Source: an uncultured Lachnospiraceae bacterium
GTDB taxonomy: Bacteria; Bacillota; Clostridia; Lachnospirales; Lachnospiraceae
Direction: 5' to 3'
Assembly: GCA_902476265.1 (NCBI GenBank)
Contig: CABSCP010000011.1
Coordinates: 35,963 to 99,962, forward strand
DNA: 64,000 bases
In this document: positions 52,781 to 62,171 of the stretch, piece by piece
Numbering within the stretch: the stretch's first letter is position 1
Layout: each line of letters opens with the position of its first letter
The notes under the pieces: generated by a model
Told to the model about the DNA's origin: nothing
The model's input: only the letters and a program-made list of their open reading frames with translations
Database searches by the model: none
Program-made: the position numbers and the translations under genes

Positions 52781-54536
52781 CTTGCGCTTCCTCCCAGGGA
52801 ATATGGATGGTGACCCGGGTGAACCTCCCAGGCTCACTTTCGTAGATCAGCCCGTAAGCCGGGCCATAGATCAGTTTTAATCGGGCGTCCACGTTGGCCA
52901 CGCCGATGCCGCTTAAAGAATCCTTGTTGTTGTTTTTCAGCGTATCTTTTAAACGCTGCAGCTCTTCCGCAGTCATTCCCGCCCCGTTGTCTTCGATGGA
53001 GAGGAAAAGGCTGCCCTCTTCCCGCCGGGCGGTGATCAGGATTTCTCCGAATTCCCCGGTAGGCTCCACACCGTGAAAGATCGCATTTTCCACGATGGGC
53101 TGTAGGGTGAATTTGATGATCAGGCAGGACAAAAACTCTTCCGGCACCTGACAGATATAGTCAAAAACCTCCACGTAGCGCACCTTCTGAATATGGACGT
53201 AATCATTCACCAGCGCCAGCTCCTCCCGGAGGGTGATTTTGTCCCCGGCGCCTTTCGCCACGTTGCGCAGCAGGTTTTCCAGCGCCTTTGTGGTGAGTTC
53301 GATGTTTTTACTTTTCTGGATCACCGCCATCCAGCGGATGGAGTCCAGGGTATTATAAAGAAAGTGCGGGTTAATCTGGCTTTGCAGCAGGGAAATTTCG
53401 ATGTTTTTGCGCTGCTCATACATCTGTTCCATCTGTGTTAAGAGTTCCTGGATATGCAGCGCCATATGGTTGACTGCGTGGCCGATTGCGCCGATTTCGT
53501 CCGAGGATGTCACAATGTCCGGATTATAGGAAAAATCATCCGTTTCCGAGATTTTACGGATATGGCCGGTGAGCACCCGGATGGGCTTTGTAATTTTGCT
53601 GGTGACGATTCTGGAGATGATCAGGGCGGTCACAATGGTGGTCAGCAGAGTGAAAAGCAGGAGATAAAGGATATAAAGGTTGTCCCCTGCAAAAAGCTGC
53701 CGTTCATTCAGGATACACACCGTGATGCCGTATTCCGGGATCCGCTGGGCGCTCACGATGTAGGGATGGCCCTCCAGCGTGAGTTTGGAACCCTCCAGCA
53801 TGGCAGGATCTTTAATGTCTGGAATACTTTCGGCATCAAAGGTAGCATAGAGAAGGCTGCGGTCATCGTTGAGGAGAAAAATTTTCTGCAGGCCCCGGTA
53901 AGGATCAAGAGGCGCCAGCAGAATTTGAGGTTTTACTTCCATATACATATAATAGCCGTCCGCTACGGAAAGAGGGTATAAGCAGGTGAGCACCGGGGCC
54001 GTTTCGTCCTCTCTGGCAGAGGGGAGAACGGGGATGGAGCGCCAGCCGTAGACAGGGGCTTTGTTTCCGTTTTCCGAACAGGAACGGGCATAATTCTGCA
54101 GCAGCGCGGTTTCCGCCGGGTTATGTCCTTTGGAAGCGGTGGCCGTGATGGGAATCTGTTCCATATTAAAGACCACAAGACGGGTGGTGTATAAAGACAG
54201 AGAACTGGAAGCCAGATAGCTGTCCAGCGATTCCTGCGCCTTTAAACACATGCGCTTGGCGGAAAGGGTTTCCAGATTACTATAGCGCAGTCCGTAGGAA
54301 ATGTTCTGACTGCTGGCGCAAAGGGTGCCCAGACTGTTCATTTCCGTCACATACCCGTTGATCTGTTTGACGATAGTGGTCAGATATTGTTCGTTGATCT
54401 GCCGGGAACGGGCAGAAAGGCGGCTGCCCAGCAACGTGGAAATCACGATGCCGCAGACAAGAGTGAACAGCACGATACAGGCGGTCATGGCAACCAGGAT
54501 TTTTATTTTGATACTGTCCTTCATCTTTAGTTTCAT
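52755..54536 (-). CDS. YesM-like sensor histidine kinase
   Basis: This 593-residue protein has two membrane helices (about residues 12-32 and 290-312) that enclose a large extracytoplasmic sensor of the dCache type. A HAMP domain follows, then the His_kinase block with QINPHFLYNTLDSIRW (phosphorylated His) and an ATP-binding domain with ENAIFHG, DNGAGM and GIGVANVDARL. The family senses oligosaccharides, directly or through a transporter. The start at 54536 is set by AAGGAA ten bases upstream. The gene is divergent from the sugar transporter operon. Confidence 0.93.
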   Translation of the reverse strand: MKLKMKDSIKIKILVAMTACIVLFTLVCGIVISTLLGSRLSARSRQINEQYLTTIVKQINGYVTEMNSLGTLCASSQNISYGLRYSNLETLSAKRMCLKAQESLDSYLASSSLSLYTTRLVVFNMEQIPITATASKGHNPAETALLQNYARSCSENGNKAPVYGWRSIPVLPSAREDETAPVLTCLYPLSVADGYYMYMEVKPQILLAPLDPYRGLQKIFLLNDDRSLLYATFDAESIPDIKDPAMLEGSKLTLEGHPYIVSAQRIPEYGITVCILNERQLFAGDNLYILYLLLFTLLTTIVTALIISRIVTSKITKPIRVLTGHIRKISETDDFSYNPDIVTSSDEIGAIGHAVNHMALHIQELLTQMEQMYEQRKNIEISLLQSQINPHFLYNTLDSIRWMAVIQKSKNIELTTKALENLLRNVAKGAGDKITLREELALVNDYVHIQKVRYVEVFDYICQVPEEFLSCLIIKFTLQPIVENAIFHGVEPTGEFGEILITARREEGSLFLSIEDNGAGMTAEELQRLKDTLKNNNKDSLSGIGVANVDARLKLIYGPAYGLIYESEPGRFTRVTIHIPWEEAQDVSCSDCG

Positions 54537-54616
54537 AATTAAGAAATTCCTTCTTTGCGATCCGGGAATCAAAACCCTTTATGGAAAAGGAAAGAAAGGC
54601 CCGGTGTCTTTTCAAC

Positions 54617-54641
54617 AGTATAGCATATTTTCCGGAATATG
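54617..54641 (-). promoter_or_regulatory. Promoter of the sensor-regulator operon
   Basis: On the minus strand TATACT (54622-54617) is preceded by TGC, an extended -10. The inverted repeat CATATTTTCCGGAATATG (54624-54641) covers the -35 area and could bind a regulator. The start codon lies about 80 bases downstream. Confidence 0.5.
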
Positions 54642-54672
54642 AGTGGGGGATTGTACGATTTTCAAAAAAAAT

Positions 54673-54737
54673 ATGATATTCGAAAAAAGTATTAGTGCTT
54701 TTTGCTGCGAAACAGTATGATTCGAAAAATTTATTAG
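54673..54737 (+). promoter_or_regulatory. Candidate binding repeats for the YesN-like regulator
   Basis: ATGATATTCGAAAAAAGTAT (54673-54692, then TAG) recurs as ATGATTCGAAAAATTTATTA (54717-54736, then G). The shared TTCGAAAAA cores are 42 bases apart, about four helical turns, so they face the same side of the DNA. A TATAAT box lies at 54780-54785, 35 bases before the substrate-binding protein start. The placement upstream of the promoter fits activation by an AraC-type regulator. This is inference. Confidence 0.5.
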
Positions 54738-54819
54738 CTATTTTTATAAAAATGAATTTTTTGCGGATCATTAGAAGCTTATAATTGTTATAACAGGAAA
54801 CGGAAAGGAGTAGTAAAAA

Positions 54820-56178
54820 ATGAAAATGAAAAAAGTTATGGCATCGGCACTCACAATCGCAATGCTGGGAGGTATGATCGCAGGCTGCGGAAATACAAAC
54901 GCTCCGGCTGCAGCGAGCACCCCGGCGCCCGCCGAGACCACTCCGGCAGCGGAAACCACGGCGGCAAAGGAAGAGACGCCTGCAGCGGAAGAAGCTTCGG
55001 GAGAACAGGTGACCATCAAAGTTGCCCATTGGGATTCCACCCTCGAACCTTCCACACAGATGTTGATTGACGGTTTTGAAGCCGCAAATCCCAACATTAA
55101 AGTAGAACTGATTGACATCGCATCCGCAGAATATTCCAACAAGCTGACCGTTATGTTAAACGGCGGCAACGATCTGGACGTTGTATGGGTAAAAGATCCC
55201 GACAACACTCCTTCCATCGCGGAAAGAGGACAGCTGGAAGATCTGACCTCCTATATTGAAAGAGACGGCGTGGATCTGTCCGCAATGAATGGTGCAGATG
55301 CGCTGAACCTGGACGGAAAACAGGTCGCTCTTCCGGTCAGCACAGGCTTCTATGTGCTGTATTACAACAAAGACATCTTTGATGCGGCAGGCGTGGAATA
55401 TCCCTCCAATGACATGACCTGGGAAGAGTTTGAAGAGCTGGCAAAAAAGGTGACCAGCGGCGAAGATAACGACAAGAAATACGGCGCCCTGTTACATACC
55501 TGGCAGGCCTGTGTACAGAACTGGGCGGTACAGGACGGCAAGCACACCATTCTGGATACGGACTACAGCTTCATGAAGCCTTACTATGAAATGGCACTGC
55601 GCATGCAGGATGAAGGCACCATCATGGATTACTCCACCTTAAAGACCGGCAACATCCATTACTCCAGCGTATTCATGGAAGGCCAGTGCGCAATGATGCC
55701 TATGGGCAGCTGGTTTATGGCAACCATGATTCAAAAGACGAAAGCGGGCGAAACAAGCGTGAACTGGGGTGTTGCAACCCTTCCTCATCCCGCTGATGTA
55801 GAAGCCGGCTATACCGTTGGTTCCACTACCCCTATGGGTGTGAACGCAAACTCCAAGAATAAAGACGCTGCATGGGAATTTGTGAAATACTGCAGCGGCG
55901 AAGAAGGCGCTGACATTTATGCGACAACCGGCCAGATCCCTGCAAGGATGAACGAATCCACCATCAAGAAACTGGCGGAGCAGGAAGGGATGCCCGAAGG
56001 CGTGGAAGAAGCGCTGCAGACCAAGAACGTGGTGATGGACCGCCCGCTGGAAATCCACTCCGCAGAAGTGAATCAGATGCTGGGTGAAGAGCACAGCCTG
56101 ATCATGATCAAAGAACTTTCCATTGACGACGGTCTTGCGGAAATGGGAGAAAGAAGCAAAGAAATCCAGGGGAAATAA
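54820..56178 (+). CDS. Sugar ABC transporter substrate-binding lipoprotein
   Basis: The 452-residue protein has a lipoprotein signal with the Cys in IAGCG (about residue 23), then an Ala/Pro/Thr/Glu-rich linker and a family 1 extracellular solute-binding domain (VAHWDSTLEPSTQMLIDGF, LPVSTGFYVLYYNKDIFDAAG, AMMPMGSWF). It captures an oligosaccharide outside the membrane for the two permeases encoded next. No ATPase gene is in the operon, which is common in this group, since a shared MsmK-type ATPase often serves. The lyase gene downstream suggests that the ligand is a uronic-acid-containing or related glycan fragment. Confidence 0.93.
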   Translation: MKMKKVMASALTIAMLGGMIAGCGNTNAPAAASTPAPAETTPAAETTAAKEETPAAEEASGEQVTIKVAHWDSTLEPSTQMLIDGFEAANPNIKVELIDIASAEYSNKLTVMLNGGNDLDVVWVKDPDNTPSIAERGQLEDLTSYIERDGVDLSAMNGADALNLDGKQVALPVSTGFYVLYYNKDIFDAAGVEYPSNDMTWEEFEELAKKVTSGEDNDKKYGALLHTWQACVQNWAVQDGKHTILDTDYSFMKPYYEMALRMQDEGTIMDYSTLKTGNIHYSSVFMEGQCAMMPMGSWFMATMIQKTKAGETSVNWGVATLPHPADVEAGYTVGSTTPMGVNANSKNKDAAWEFVKYCSGEEGADIYATTGQIPARMNESTIKKLAEQEGMPEGVEEALQTKNVVMDRPLEIHSAEVNQMLGEEHSLIMIKELSIDDGLAEMGERSKEIQGK

Positions 56179-56197
56179 TCGTTCATAGTTTATTCGG

Positions 56198-56228
56198 GAG
56201 GCGGCAGGTAGCAATGCCGCCTCTTTCT
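56198..56228 (+). terminator. Attenuating hairpin after the binding-protein gene
   Basis: GAGGCGGCA (56198-56206) pairs with TGCCGCCTC (56215-56223), followed by TTTCTTC. It lies 20 bases after the stop and before the permeases. It probably stops part of the transcripts, so that the binding protein is made in excess over the permeases. Confidence 0.75.
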
Positions 56229-56299
56229 TCTGTGACAGGGAACTGAGTTTTCTGCCGCAAAAGCGCGTAAACTTTTTAAGCATAACAGGAGGAAATTTT

Positions 56300-57202
56300 A
56301 TGCAATCGAGCAGGAAAAAGAGACACATGTCTCTGTCCACAAGAAACACGCTTGTGGGTCTATCCTTTATACTGCCAAACTTCATTGGATTTTTTATTTT
56401 CGTGATGATTCCGGTGGTCTTTTCCCTGACCTTAAGCTTTGCGGATTGGGACGGCTTTAATCCGATGAAATTTGCGGGACTGCAGAATTTTATTGCCATA
56501 TTCAAAGACAGGGTTTTTCGGGGATCGATCTGGAAAACGGCATATTTCAGCGTATTTACCGTGTTCTTTTCCATGTGCGCATCTCTGGGGCTGGCGGTTC
56601 TTTTAAATCAGAAGCTGAAAGGGAAGGGGATTTTCAGATGCGCCATCTTTTTCCCTTATGTGGCATCGACAGTGGCCGTGGCGACCGTATGGAACTCGCT
56701 GTTTCGTGATATCGGGCCCATCAATCAGCTGCTCAGGCTGGTGGGGGTGGACAATCCGCCCGGCTGGACCGCCTCCAGCAAGTGGGTAATCCCGGCGCTG
56801 ATCATTGTAAACGTATGGAAAAACATGGGGTATTTTATGATCGTATACCTGGCGGCGCTCCAGGATATTCCGGAATCATTGTATGAGGCGGCCAGAATCG
56901 ACGGCGCAAACGCGATGCAGTGCTTTAAGAAAATCACCCTTCCCATGCTGACCCCCAGCACCTTTTTCGTGGTGATGATGCTGACCATCAATTCCTTTAA
57001 GGTGTTCGATCTGGTTTACCTGATGACGGAAGGCGGGCCCGGCAACGCATCCACCATGCTCAGCCAGTATATTTATAACCGCGCATTCATCTCCTGGAGC
57101 TACGGGGAGAGCAGTGCGGCTGCAATGATCCTGTTTCTGATCCTGGGCGGACTGACCCTGATTCAGTTCCGCATGGAAAAGAAATGGGTGAGCTATATGT
57201 AG
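56300..57202 (+). CDS. Sugar ABC transporter permease 1 (MalF-type)
   Basis: The 300-residue protein has six membrane segments. YEAARIDGANAMQCFKKITLPM is split here as EAARIDGANAMQCF plus KKITLPML, the EAA loop that docks the ATPase. FILPNFIGFFIF near the start is the usual first helix of this group. With permease 2 it forms the channel for the carbohydrate bound by the upstream lipoprotein. AGGAGG lies seven to eight bases before the ATG. Confidence 0.93.
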   Translation: MQSSRKKRHMSLSTRNTLVGLSFILPNFIGFFIFVMIPVVFSLTLSFADWDGFNPMKFAGLQNFIAIFKDRVFRGSIWKTAYFSVFTVFFSMCASLGLAVLLNQKLKGKGIFRCAIFFPYVASTVAVATVWNSLFRDIGPINQLLRLVGVDNPPGWTASSKWVIPALIIVNVWKNMGYFMIVYLAALQDIPESLYEAARIDGANAMQCFKKITLPMLTPSTFFVVMMLTINSFKVFDLVYLMTEGGPGNASTMLSQYIYNRAFISWSYGESSAAAMILFLILGGLTLIQFRMEKKWVSYM

Positions 57203-57226
57203 AAGACGGAAAGGGGAGAAAACGAC

Positions 57227-58060
57227 ATGACGAGAAGAAACAAAGAAATCCTGATCAAAACCGTCAGCTATATTTTACTGATCATCCTCACGGTGGGGAC
57301 GCTGCTGCCGCTTTTGTGGATGCTGAGCGCGTCCGTAAAGACCAACACCGAGGTGTTCAGCACCAACTTCCACTGGATTCCGGAAATCTTTCAGTGGTCT
57401 AACTATGTGAAAATCTGGAGCAAGATCCCTCTGGATGTTTTTACCATAAACACGGTGAAGCTGACGGTGATCATCACTGTCATTCAGGTGCTGACCTCCA
57501 GCTTTGCGGCATACGGCTTTTCCAAATGTAAGTTTAAGGGCAGGGATGTGCTGTTTTTGTGCTATGTAGCCACCATCGCCATTCCCTGGCAGGTTTACAT
57601 GCTGCCTCAGTACAGTATGATGAATAAGATGCATCTGGTGGATACCCACATCGGATATATCCTGATGCAGAGCTTCACGGCCTTCGGCGTATTTTTAATG
57701 CGGCAGTTCTTTATGTCTCTGCCAAACGAACTTTTGGAAGCGGGGCGGATCGACGGACTGAGCGAATACGGAAACTATTTCAGAATCGCCCTCCCGCTGT
57801 CAAAACCCAGCATTGCCACCCTGACCATTTTCAGCTTTGTGGCGATCTGGAATGATTATATGGGACCATTGATCTACTTTAACAGCACCAACAGAAAGAC
57901 CATTCAGCTGGGCATTAAAATGTTCATCGGGCAATACAGCGCCGAATACGGGCTGGTAATGGCGGCCAGCGTGCTTTCCCTGATTCCGGTCCTTGCAATT
58001 TTTCTCGCTGGACAGAAATTTTTTGTCCAGGGAATTGCATCCAGCGGCATAAAGGGATAA
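57227..58060 (+). CDS. Sugar ABC transporter permease 2 (MalG-type)
   Basis: The 277-residue protein has six membrane segments and the EAA loop EAGRIDGLSEYGNYFRIALP. The start MTRRNKEILIKTVSYILL and the end FFVQGIASSGIKG are typical of CUT1-type MalG permeases. It begins 25 bases after permease 1 with AAGGGGAG upstream. Confidence 0.93.
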   Translation: MTRRNKEILIKTVSYILLIILTVGTLLPLLWMLSASVKTNTEVFSTNFHWIPEIFQWSNYVKIWSKIPLDVFTINTVKLTVIITVIQVLTSSFAAYGFSKCKFKGRDVLFLCYVATIAIPWQVYMLPQYSMMNKMHLVDTHIGYILMQSFTAFGVFLMRQFFMSLPNELLEAGRIDGLSEYGNYFRIALPLSKPSIATLTIFSFVAIWNDYMGPLIYFNSTNRKTIQLGIKMFIGQYSAEYGLVMAASVLSLIPVLAIFLAGQKFFVQGIASSGIKG

Positions 58061-58099
58061 TATAAAGGAAAAGAAATAAAAAACAGGAGAAAATTACAT

Positions 58100-60112
58100 A
58101 TGATACAGCGGCTTGAAAAATTCTGGTGCGGCGCTTCGGTGAAAGAGGCAGCCAGAGTCTGCCTGGCGGAATACAAAACGGAGGCGGATGCCTGTATGAA
58201 ACAGGCGGACCGGATTTGTGAGAACACCTTTCTTTTTCAGGAACACTGGGAGATGGAGCGGACATTTTGTCCGCTCACTTTCTATGAAGAGATCAAATGG
58301 GATGCAGTGCCTTTCGGGGATCCGGAATGGACCTATGCGTTAAACCGGCATACCTGTTTTCTCATCCTGGGGAAAGCGTGGCAGTATACGAAAAATTTAA
58401 AATACGGGGAGAAGTTTGCAGCGCTGGCAGAGGACTGGATCTGTAATGCCCCTCTGACACAGGAGAGCAGAAGCAATACCTGGAGAAGCCTGGAAGCGGG
58501 AATCCGGGTGGAGTTCTGGTTAAAGAGCCTGCTCCTGTTTGAGGACTGCCCGGCGGTGACAGAAGAATTGTGGGAGAAGATGGAAGATACTCTGCGGCTT
58601 CATGCGGACTATCTGCTGGGGGTCAACGAAAGCTTTCATCATCTGAGCAACTGGGGCGTTCTGCAAAATCACGGCCTGTTCCTTCTGGGACTTTATTTTG
58701 GGGAAGAAGAATGGAGGAAGGAGGCGCTGCGGCGTCTGGATGAAGAAGCATATCTGCAGGTATTCCGGGACGGCAGCCAGTGGGAGCAAAGCCCCATGTA
58801 TCATGCGGAGGTGCTTTACGGCCTTCTGGACAGCCTGCTGCACGCACGGCGTTTCGGCGTTTCCGTGCCCCAACGGCTGGAAGAAAAAATTCATAAAATG
58901 GTGTATGCCATGGCGGCCTGGTGCAAACCCGACGGTCATATGCCCTGCCAGTCGGACAGCGATGACATTGACGCCAGGGATCTGATCGCCCAGGGAGCGC
59001 TGCTTTTTAAAGACAGTACGTTGAAATTTCTGGCGCACGGCATCCTTTTGGAGGATAACATCTGGAATTTTACAAAGCAGGAAAGGGAAGCCTATGAGAG
59101 CATCCCTTCCGTAAAACCGGAAAAAGCGAGTGTGGCGCTGACCGACAGCGGCAACTATTTTTTGAAAAGCGGCCTTACCAAAGACGCGGATTATCTGCGG
59201 TTTCACTGCGGCTGTATGGGCAGCGGACACGGGCACGGGGATCAGCTGCATGTGGACTATTTTTCCTGCGGGGAGGATATCCTGGTGGATCCAGGGCGCT
59301 ATACTTATGTATATAATGAAGAAAGAGAGCGGTTAAAGCTGCCTTCCGCCCACAACACGGTCTGTGTGGACGGGGAAGAGTTCTGCGCCTGTGCGGACAG
59401 CTGGGGCTATACCAAAATGGCCCTTCCCATAAAAGGAGAATATTGTTTCCTGGACAAAATGGGCATGGTTTCGGGGGCCCATCTGGGATATGCGGACAAA
59501 GGCATCCTGCCCCTGCGCCGGGCCATATTGCTGGAAAAAGGCCTGGTTGTGCTGTGTGATAGCTTTTATCGTCTGGGAAAAGAAAAAGGGGGACACCGCT
59601 ATACTTCGTTCTTCCATTTTTCCAACCGCGGTACGGTGTCTGAAGCGCCCGGCGGCGCCCGGTATCAGTCGGAGGGTGTGCAGGCCCGGCTGCTCTGTTT
59701 AAAAGGAGAGAACCGGCTGAAAAAAGCGGAGCTTTCCCCGGTATACAATCTGCTGGAGGAAGGCGTATGTCTGGAAAATGAACTGGTTTCCGACGGGGCG
59801 GAAAGCCTGCCTGACAAAGCAGGGGTAGACGCCGTGCAGTTTACCGTACTGGCGGCGGAAGAAGTGGGAAAAGAGCTTGTGCTGGAAGCAGAGCTTCTTC
59901 CGGTATCCATGGTCAGAAGCGGGCGCACGCTGGAGGCTCAGGAGGCCCAGGCTGTCCGCATCAAAAAGAACGGCAGGGAATTTGTTGTGATCGTTGTCCT
60001 TCAGGAACTGATCAGTGAGGTGGATTATTTCACCGCGGGCGGCTATTGTTCCTACGGAAAGGTGATGGCATTTACGCCCTCCTGTAAGGAAGGGGTTGTG
60101 CTGCAGTATTAG
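58100..60112 (+). CDS. Heparinase II/III-family polysaccharide lyase-like protein
   Basis: This 670-residue protein has an alpha-helical toroid-like N-terminal half (about residues 40-340, with TWRSLEAGIRVEFW and NESFHHLSNWGVLQNHG) and a beta-sandwich C-terminal half with GSGHGHGDQLHVDYFSCGED and LPSAHNTVCVDG. Those are the core motifs of the heparinase II/III family, including the active-site His and Tyr/Asn positions. There is no signal peptide, so it should act in the cytoplasm on unsaturated or acidic oligosaccharides brought in by the upstream transporter. The exact glycan (heparin, alginate-like or other uronate) cannot be told. Confidence 0.88.
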   Translation: MIQRLEKFWCGASVKEAARVCLAEYKTEADACMKQADRICENTFLFQEHWEMERTFCPLTFYEEIKWDAVPFGDPEWTYALNRHTCFLILGKAWQYTKNLKYGEKFAALAEDWICNAPLTQESRSNTWRSLEAGIRVEFWLKSLLLFEDCPAVTEELWEKMEDTLRLHADYLLGVNESFHHLSNWGVLQNHGLFLLGLYFGEEEWRKEALRRLDEEAYLQVFRDGSQWEQSPMYHAEVLYGLLDSLLHARRFGVSVPQRLEEKIHKMVYAMAAWCKPDGHMPCQSDSDDIDARDLIAQGALLFKDSTLKFLAHGILLEDNIWNFTKQEREAYESIPSVKPEKASVALTDSGNYFLKSGLTKDADYLRFHCGCMGSGHGHGDQLHVDYFSCGEDILVDPGRYTYVYNEERERLKLPSAHNTVCVDGEEFCACADSWGYTKMALPIKGEYCFLDKMGMVSGAHLGYADKGILPLRRAILLEKGLVVLCDSFYRLGKEKGGHRYTSFFHFSNRGTVSEAPGGARYQSEGVQARLLCLKGENRLKKAELSPVYNLLEEGVCLENELVSDGAESLPDKAGVDAVQFTVLAAEEVGKELVLEAELLPVSMVRSGRTLEAQEAQAVRIKKNGREFVVIVVLQELISEVDYFTAGGYCSYGKVMAFTPSCKEGVVLQY

Positions 60113-60138
60113 AAGTGAAGAAAGGGGTTTTTGAGAGG

Positions 60139-61080
60139 ATGGAACATGTGAAAAAAAGTGTGACGGAACTGATCGGGCATACGCCTTTGTTTGAGCCGGT
60201 GCGGTACATGGCGGCGGCAGGGGTTGAGAAAGCCAGGATTCTGGTGAAGCTGGAATACTTAAATCCTGCGGGAAGCGTCAAGGACAGAGCGGCTTTCTAT
60301 ATGATAAAGGATGCAGTGGAGCAGGGGCTGTTGAAACCGGGAGGCACCATTATCGAACCCACCAGCGGCAATACGGGGATCGGTCTTGCCAGCGCTGCGG
60401 CAGCCCTGGGGTACCGGGCCGTTTTCGTGCTGCCCGACACCATGAGCATAGAGAGGCGGAACCTGCTGGCGGCTTACGGGGCGAAGGTGGTCCTGACGCC
60501 GGGGGCAGAGGGGATGAAGGGAGCCATCCAAAAGGCATGGCAGCTGAAGGAAGAGACGGAAGGTTCCTTCATTCCGGGACAGTTTGAAAATCCGTCCAAT
60601 GCGAAAGCCCATTACGAAACCACCGGCCCGGAAATCTGGGAGGATGCAGATGGAAAAGTGGATCTTTTTGTGGCGGGCGTGGGAACCGGCGGTACTGTCA
60701 CCGGCGTGGGCCGTTTTCTGAAAGAAAAAAATCCAAACCTGCGCATTGTGGCGGTAGAGCCGGAAAACTCCGCTGTGCTTTCCGGGAAAAATGCCGGGCC
60801 TCACGGGCTGCAGGGCATCGGCGCGGGCTTTGTTCCGAAACTTCTGGACACCTCGGTTTATGATGAAATTCTGACGGTGGCGGACGAAGAAGCCTACAGG
60901 CACGGCCGCCTTTTCGCCCATACGGAAGGAATTTTAAACGGGATCAGCGCCGGGGCTGCCCTGTACGCTGCGTCTGTACTGGCCGGACGTACAGAGAATG
61001 CAGGGAAAACCATCGTGGCGCTGTTGCCGGATTCCGGGGACAGATATCTGTCAACTCCGCTATTTACAGATGGAAGGTAA
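60139..61080 (+). CDS. cysK: Cysteine synthase A
   Basis: The 313-residue protein has LNPAGSVKDRAAF with the PLP-binding Lys (K48), the substrate loop TSGNTGIGLAS and the phosphate-binding loop GVGTGGTVTGVGRF. It makes L-cysteine from O-acetylserine and sulfide. I prefer the ATG at 60139 (AAAGGGG upstream) to a GTG at 60115 without a site. It follows the lyase gene by 26 bases and precedes the methionine importer, which makes a sulfur amino acid unit. It may be co-transcribed with the lyase, which would be odd functionally. Confidence 0.95.
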   Translation: MEHVKKSVTELIGHTPLFEPVRYMAAAGVEKARILVKLEYLNPAGSVKDRAAFYMIKDAVEQGLLKPGGTIIEPTSGNTGIGLASAAAALGYRAVFVLPDTMSIERRNLLAAYGAKVVLTPGAEGMKGAIQKAWQLKEETEGSFIPGQFENPSNAKAHYETTGPEIWEDADGKVDLFVAGVGTGGTVTGVGRFLKEKNPNLRIVAVEPENSAVLSGKNAGPHGLQGIGAGFVPKLLDTSVYDEILTVADEEAYRHGRLFAHTEGILNGISAGAALYAASVLAGRTENAGKTIVALLPDSGDRYLSTPLFTDGR

Positions 61081-61119
61081 TTGTGGTAATATAAAAGCTG
61101 ACGGTAAAAAGCAGAAAAT

Positions 61120-61138
61120 TGTCCGTATTACGCGGACA
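61120..61138 (+). terminator. Small hairpin between cysK and metN
   Basis: TGTCCG (61120-61125) pairs with CGGACA (61133-61138) around a seven-base loop, followed by TTTGT. It is a weak terminator or attenuator. The 80-base gap is too short for an S-box riboswitch or a T-box leader. Confidence 0.4.
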
Positions 61139-61160
61139 TTTGTAAAAACGGAGTGAGTCA

Positions 61161-62171
61161 ATGGAACCAATGATACGGATTGAAAATGTGAGCAAAACAT
61201 TTTCCGGAAAAGACATATCGGTGGAAGCCTTAAAGAATATCAATCTGGACATCAATGCCGGTGACATATACGGCATTATCGGCATGTCCGGAGCCGGCAA
61301 GAGCACTCTGGTGCGCTGCCTGAATTTCCTGGAGCGCCCTACACAGGGCACCGTTTATGTGGAAGGACAGGATCTTTCCGCCATGAGCGAAAAACAGCTG
61401 CGGCAGATGCGGACGAAAGTAGCCATGATCTTCCAGCATTTTAACCTGCTGATGCAGCGGACGGTCCTGGACAACATTTGTTTCCCCATGGAAATTGCAG
61501 GGATCGGCAAGAAGCAGGCCCGGGAAAAGGCGCGGGAATATTTGAAAATCGTGGATCTTTCCGAAAAAGAGGGCGCTTATCCGGCCCAGCTGTCCGGCGG
61601 ACAGAAGCAGCGTGTGGCCATTGCCAGAGCGCTTGCCATGGATCCCAAGATCCTGCTTTGTGACGAGGCTACCAGCGCGCTGGATCCCACCACCACAAAG
61701 TCCATTCTGGCGCTGTTAAAAGAGATCAATCAAAAATATGGGATTACCATCGTGATCATCACTCATTCCATGGAAGTGGTGCAGGAGGTCTGTACCAAAG
61801 TCGCCATCATTGACGCCGGTGTGCTGGCGGAGAGCGGCACGGTGGAAGAGGTGTTCACCTCTCCGAAAACAAAAGCGGCCAAGAAGCTTGTGTTCCAGGG
61901 AGAACACAAAGTATCCCTGATGAAGAGCAGGCGCTGTGTCCGCATTGTGTTCACGGAGAACTCTTCCTTCGAGCCGGTCATCGCGAATATGGTTTTGGAG
62001 TGCAGGGCCAGCGTGAATATTCTGCTGGCGGATACGAAAGATATTGGCGGCATTGCCAGAGGGCAGATGGTGCTGCAGCTGCCGGAGGATGAGCAGATTG
62101 CGGACAGGATGGTTTCCTATATGAAGGAACGGAATCTTACAGTGGAGGAGTTGACGGACTATGTTGAGTAA
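61161..62171 (+). CDS. metN: Methionine ABC transporter ATP-binding protein
   Basis: The 336-residue protein has IIGMSGAGKSTLVRC (Walker A), LSGGQKQRVAIARAL (signature), LLCDEATSALDP (Walker B) and ITHSMEVV (His switch). The C-terminal 90 residues form the NIL regulatory domain that senses methionine in MetN proteins. It powers uptake of methionine through MetI. Its end overlaps metI by 11 bases. Confidence 0.96.
   Translation: MEPMIRIENVSKTFSGKDISVEALKNINLDINAGDIYGIIGMSGAGKSTLVRCLNFLERPTQGTVYVEGQDLSAMSEKQLRQMRTKVAMIFQHFNLLMQRTVLDNICFPMEIAGIGKKQAREKAREYLKIVDLSEKEGAYPAQLSGGQKQRVAIARALAMDPKILLCDEATSALDPTTTKSILALLKEINQKYGITIVIITHSMEVVQEVCTKVAIIDAGVLAESGTVEEVFTSPKTKAAKKLVFQGEHKVSLMKSRRCVRIVFTENSSFEPVIANMVLECRASVNILLADTKDIGGIARGQMVLQLPEDEQIADRMVSYMKERNLTVEELTDYVE

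Noticed and set aside
61081..61160. S-box (SAM) riboswitch or T-box before the methionine importer
   Set aside because: The gap is only 80 bases and shows one small hairpin. None of the conserved core elements can be seen.
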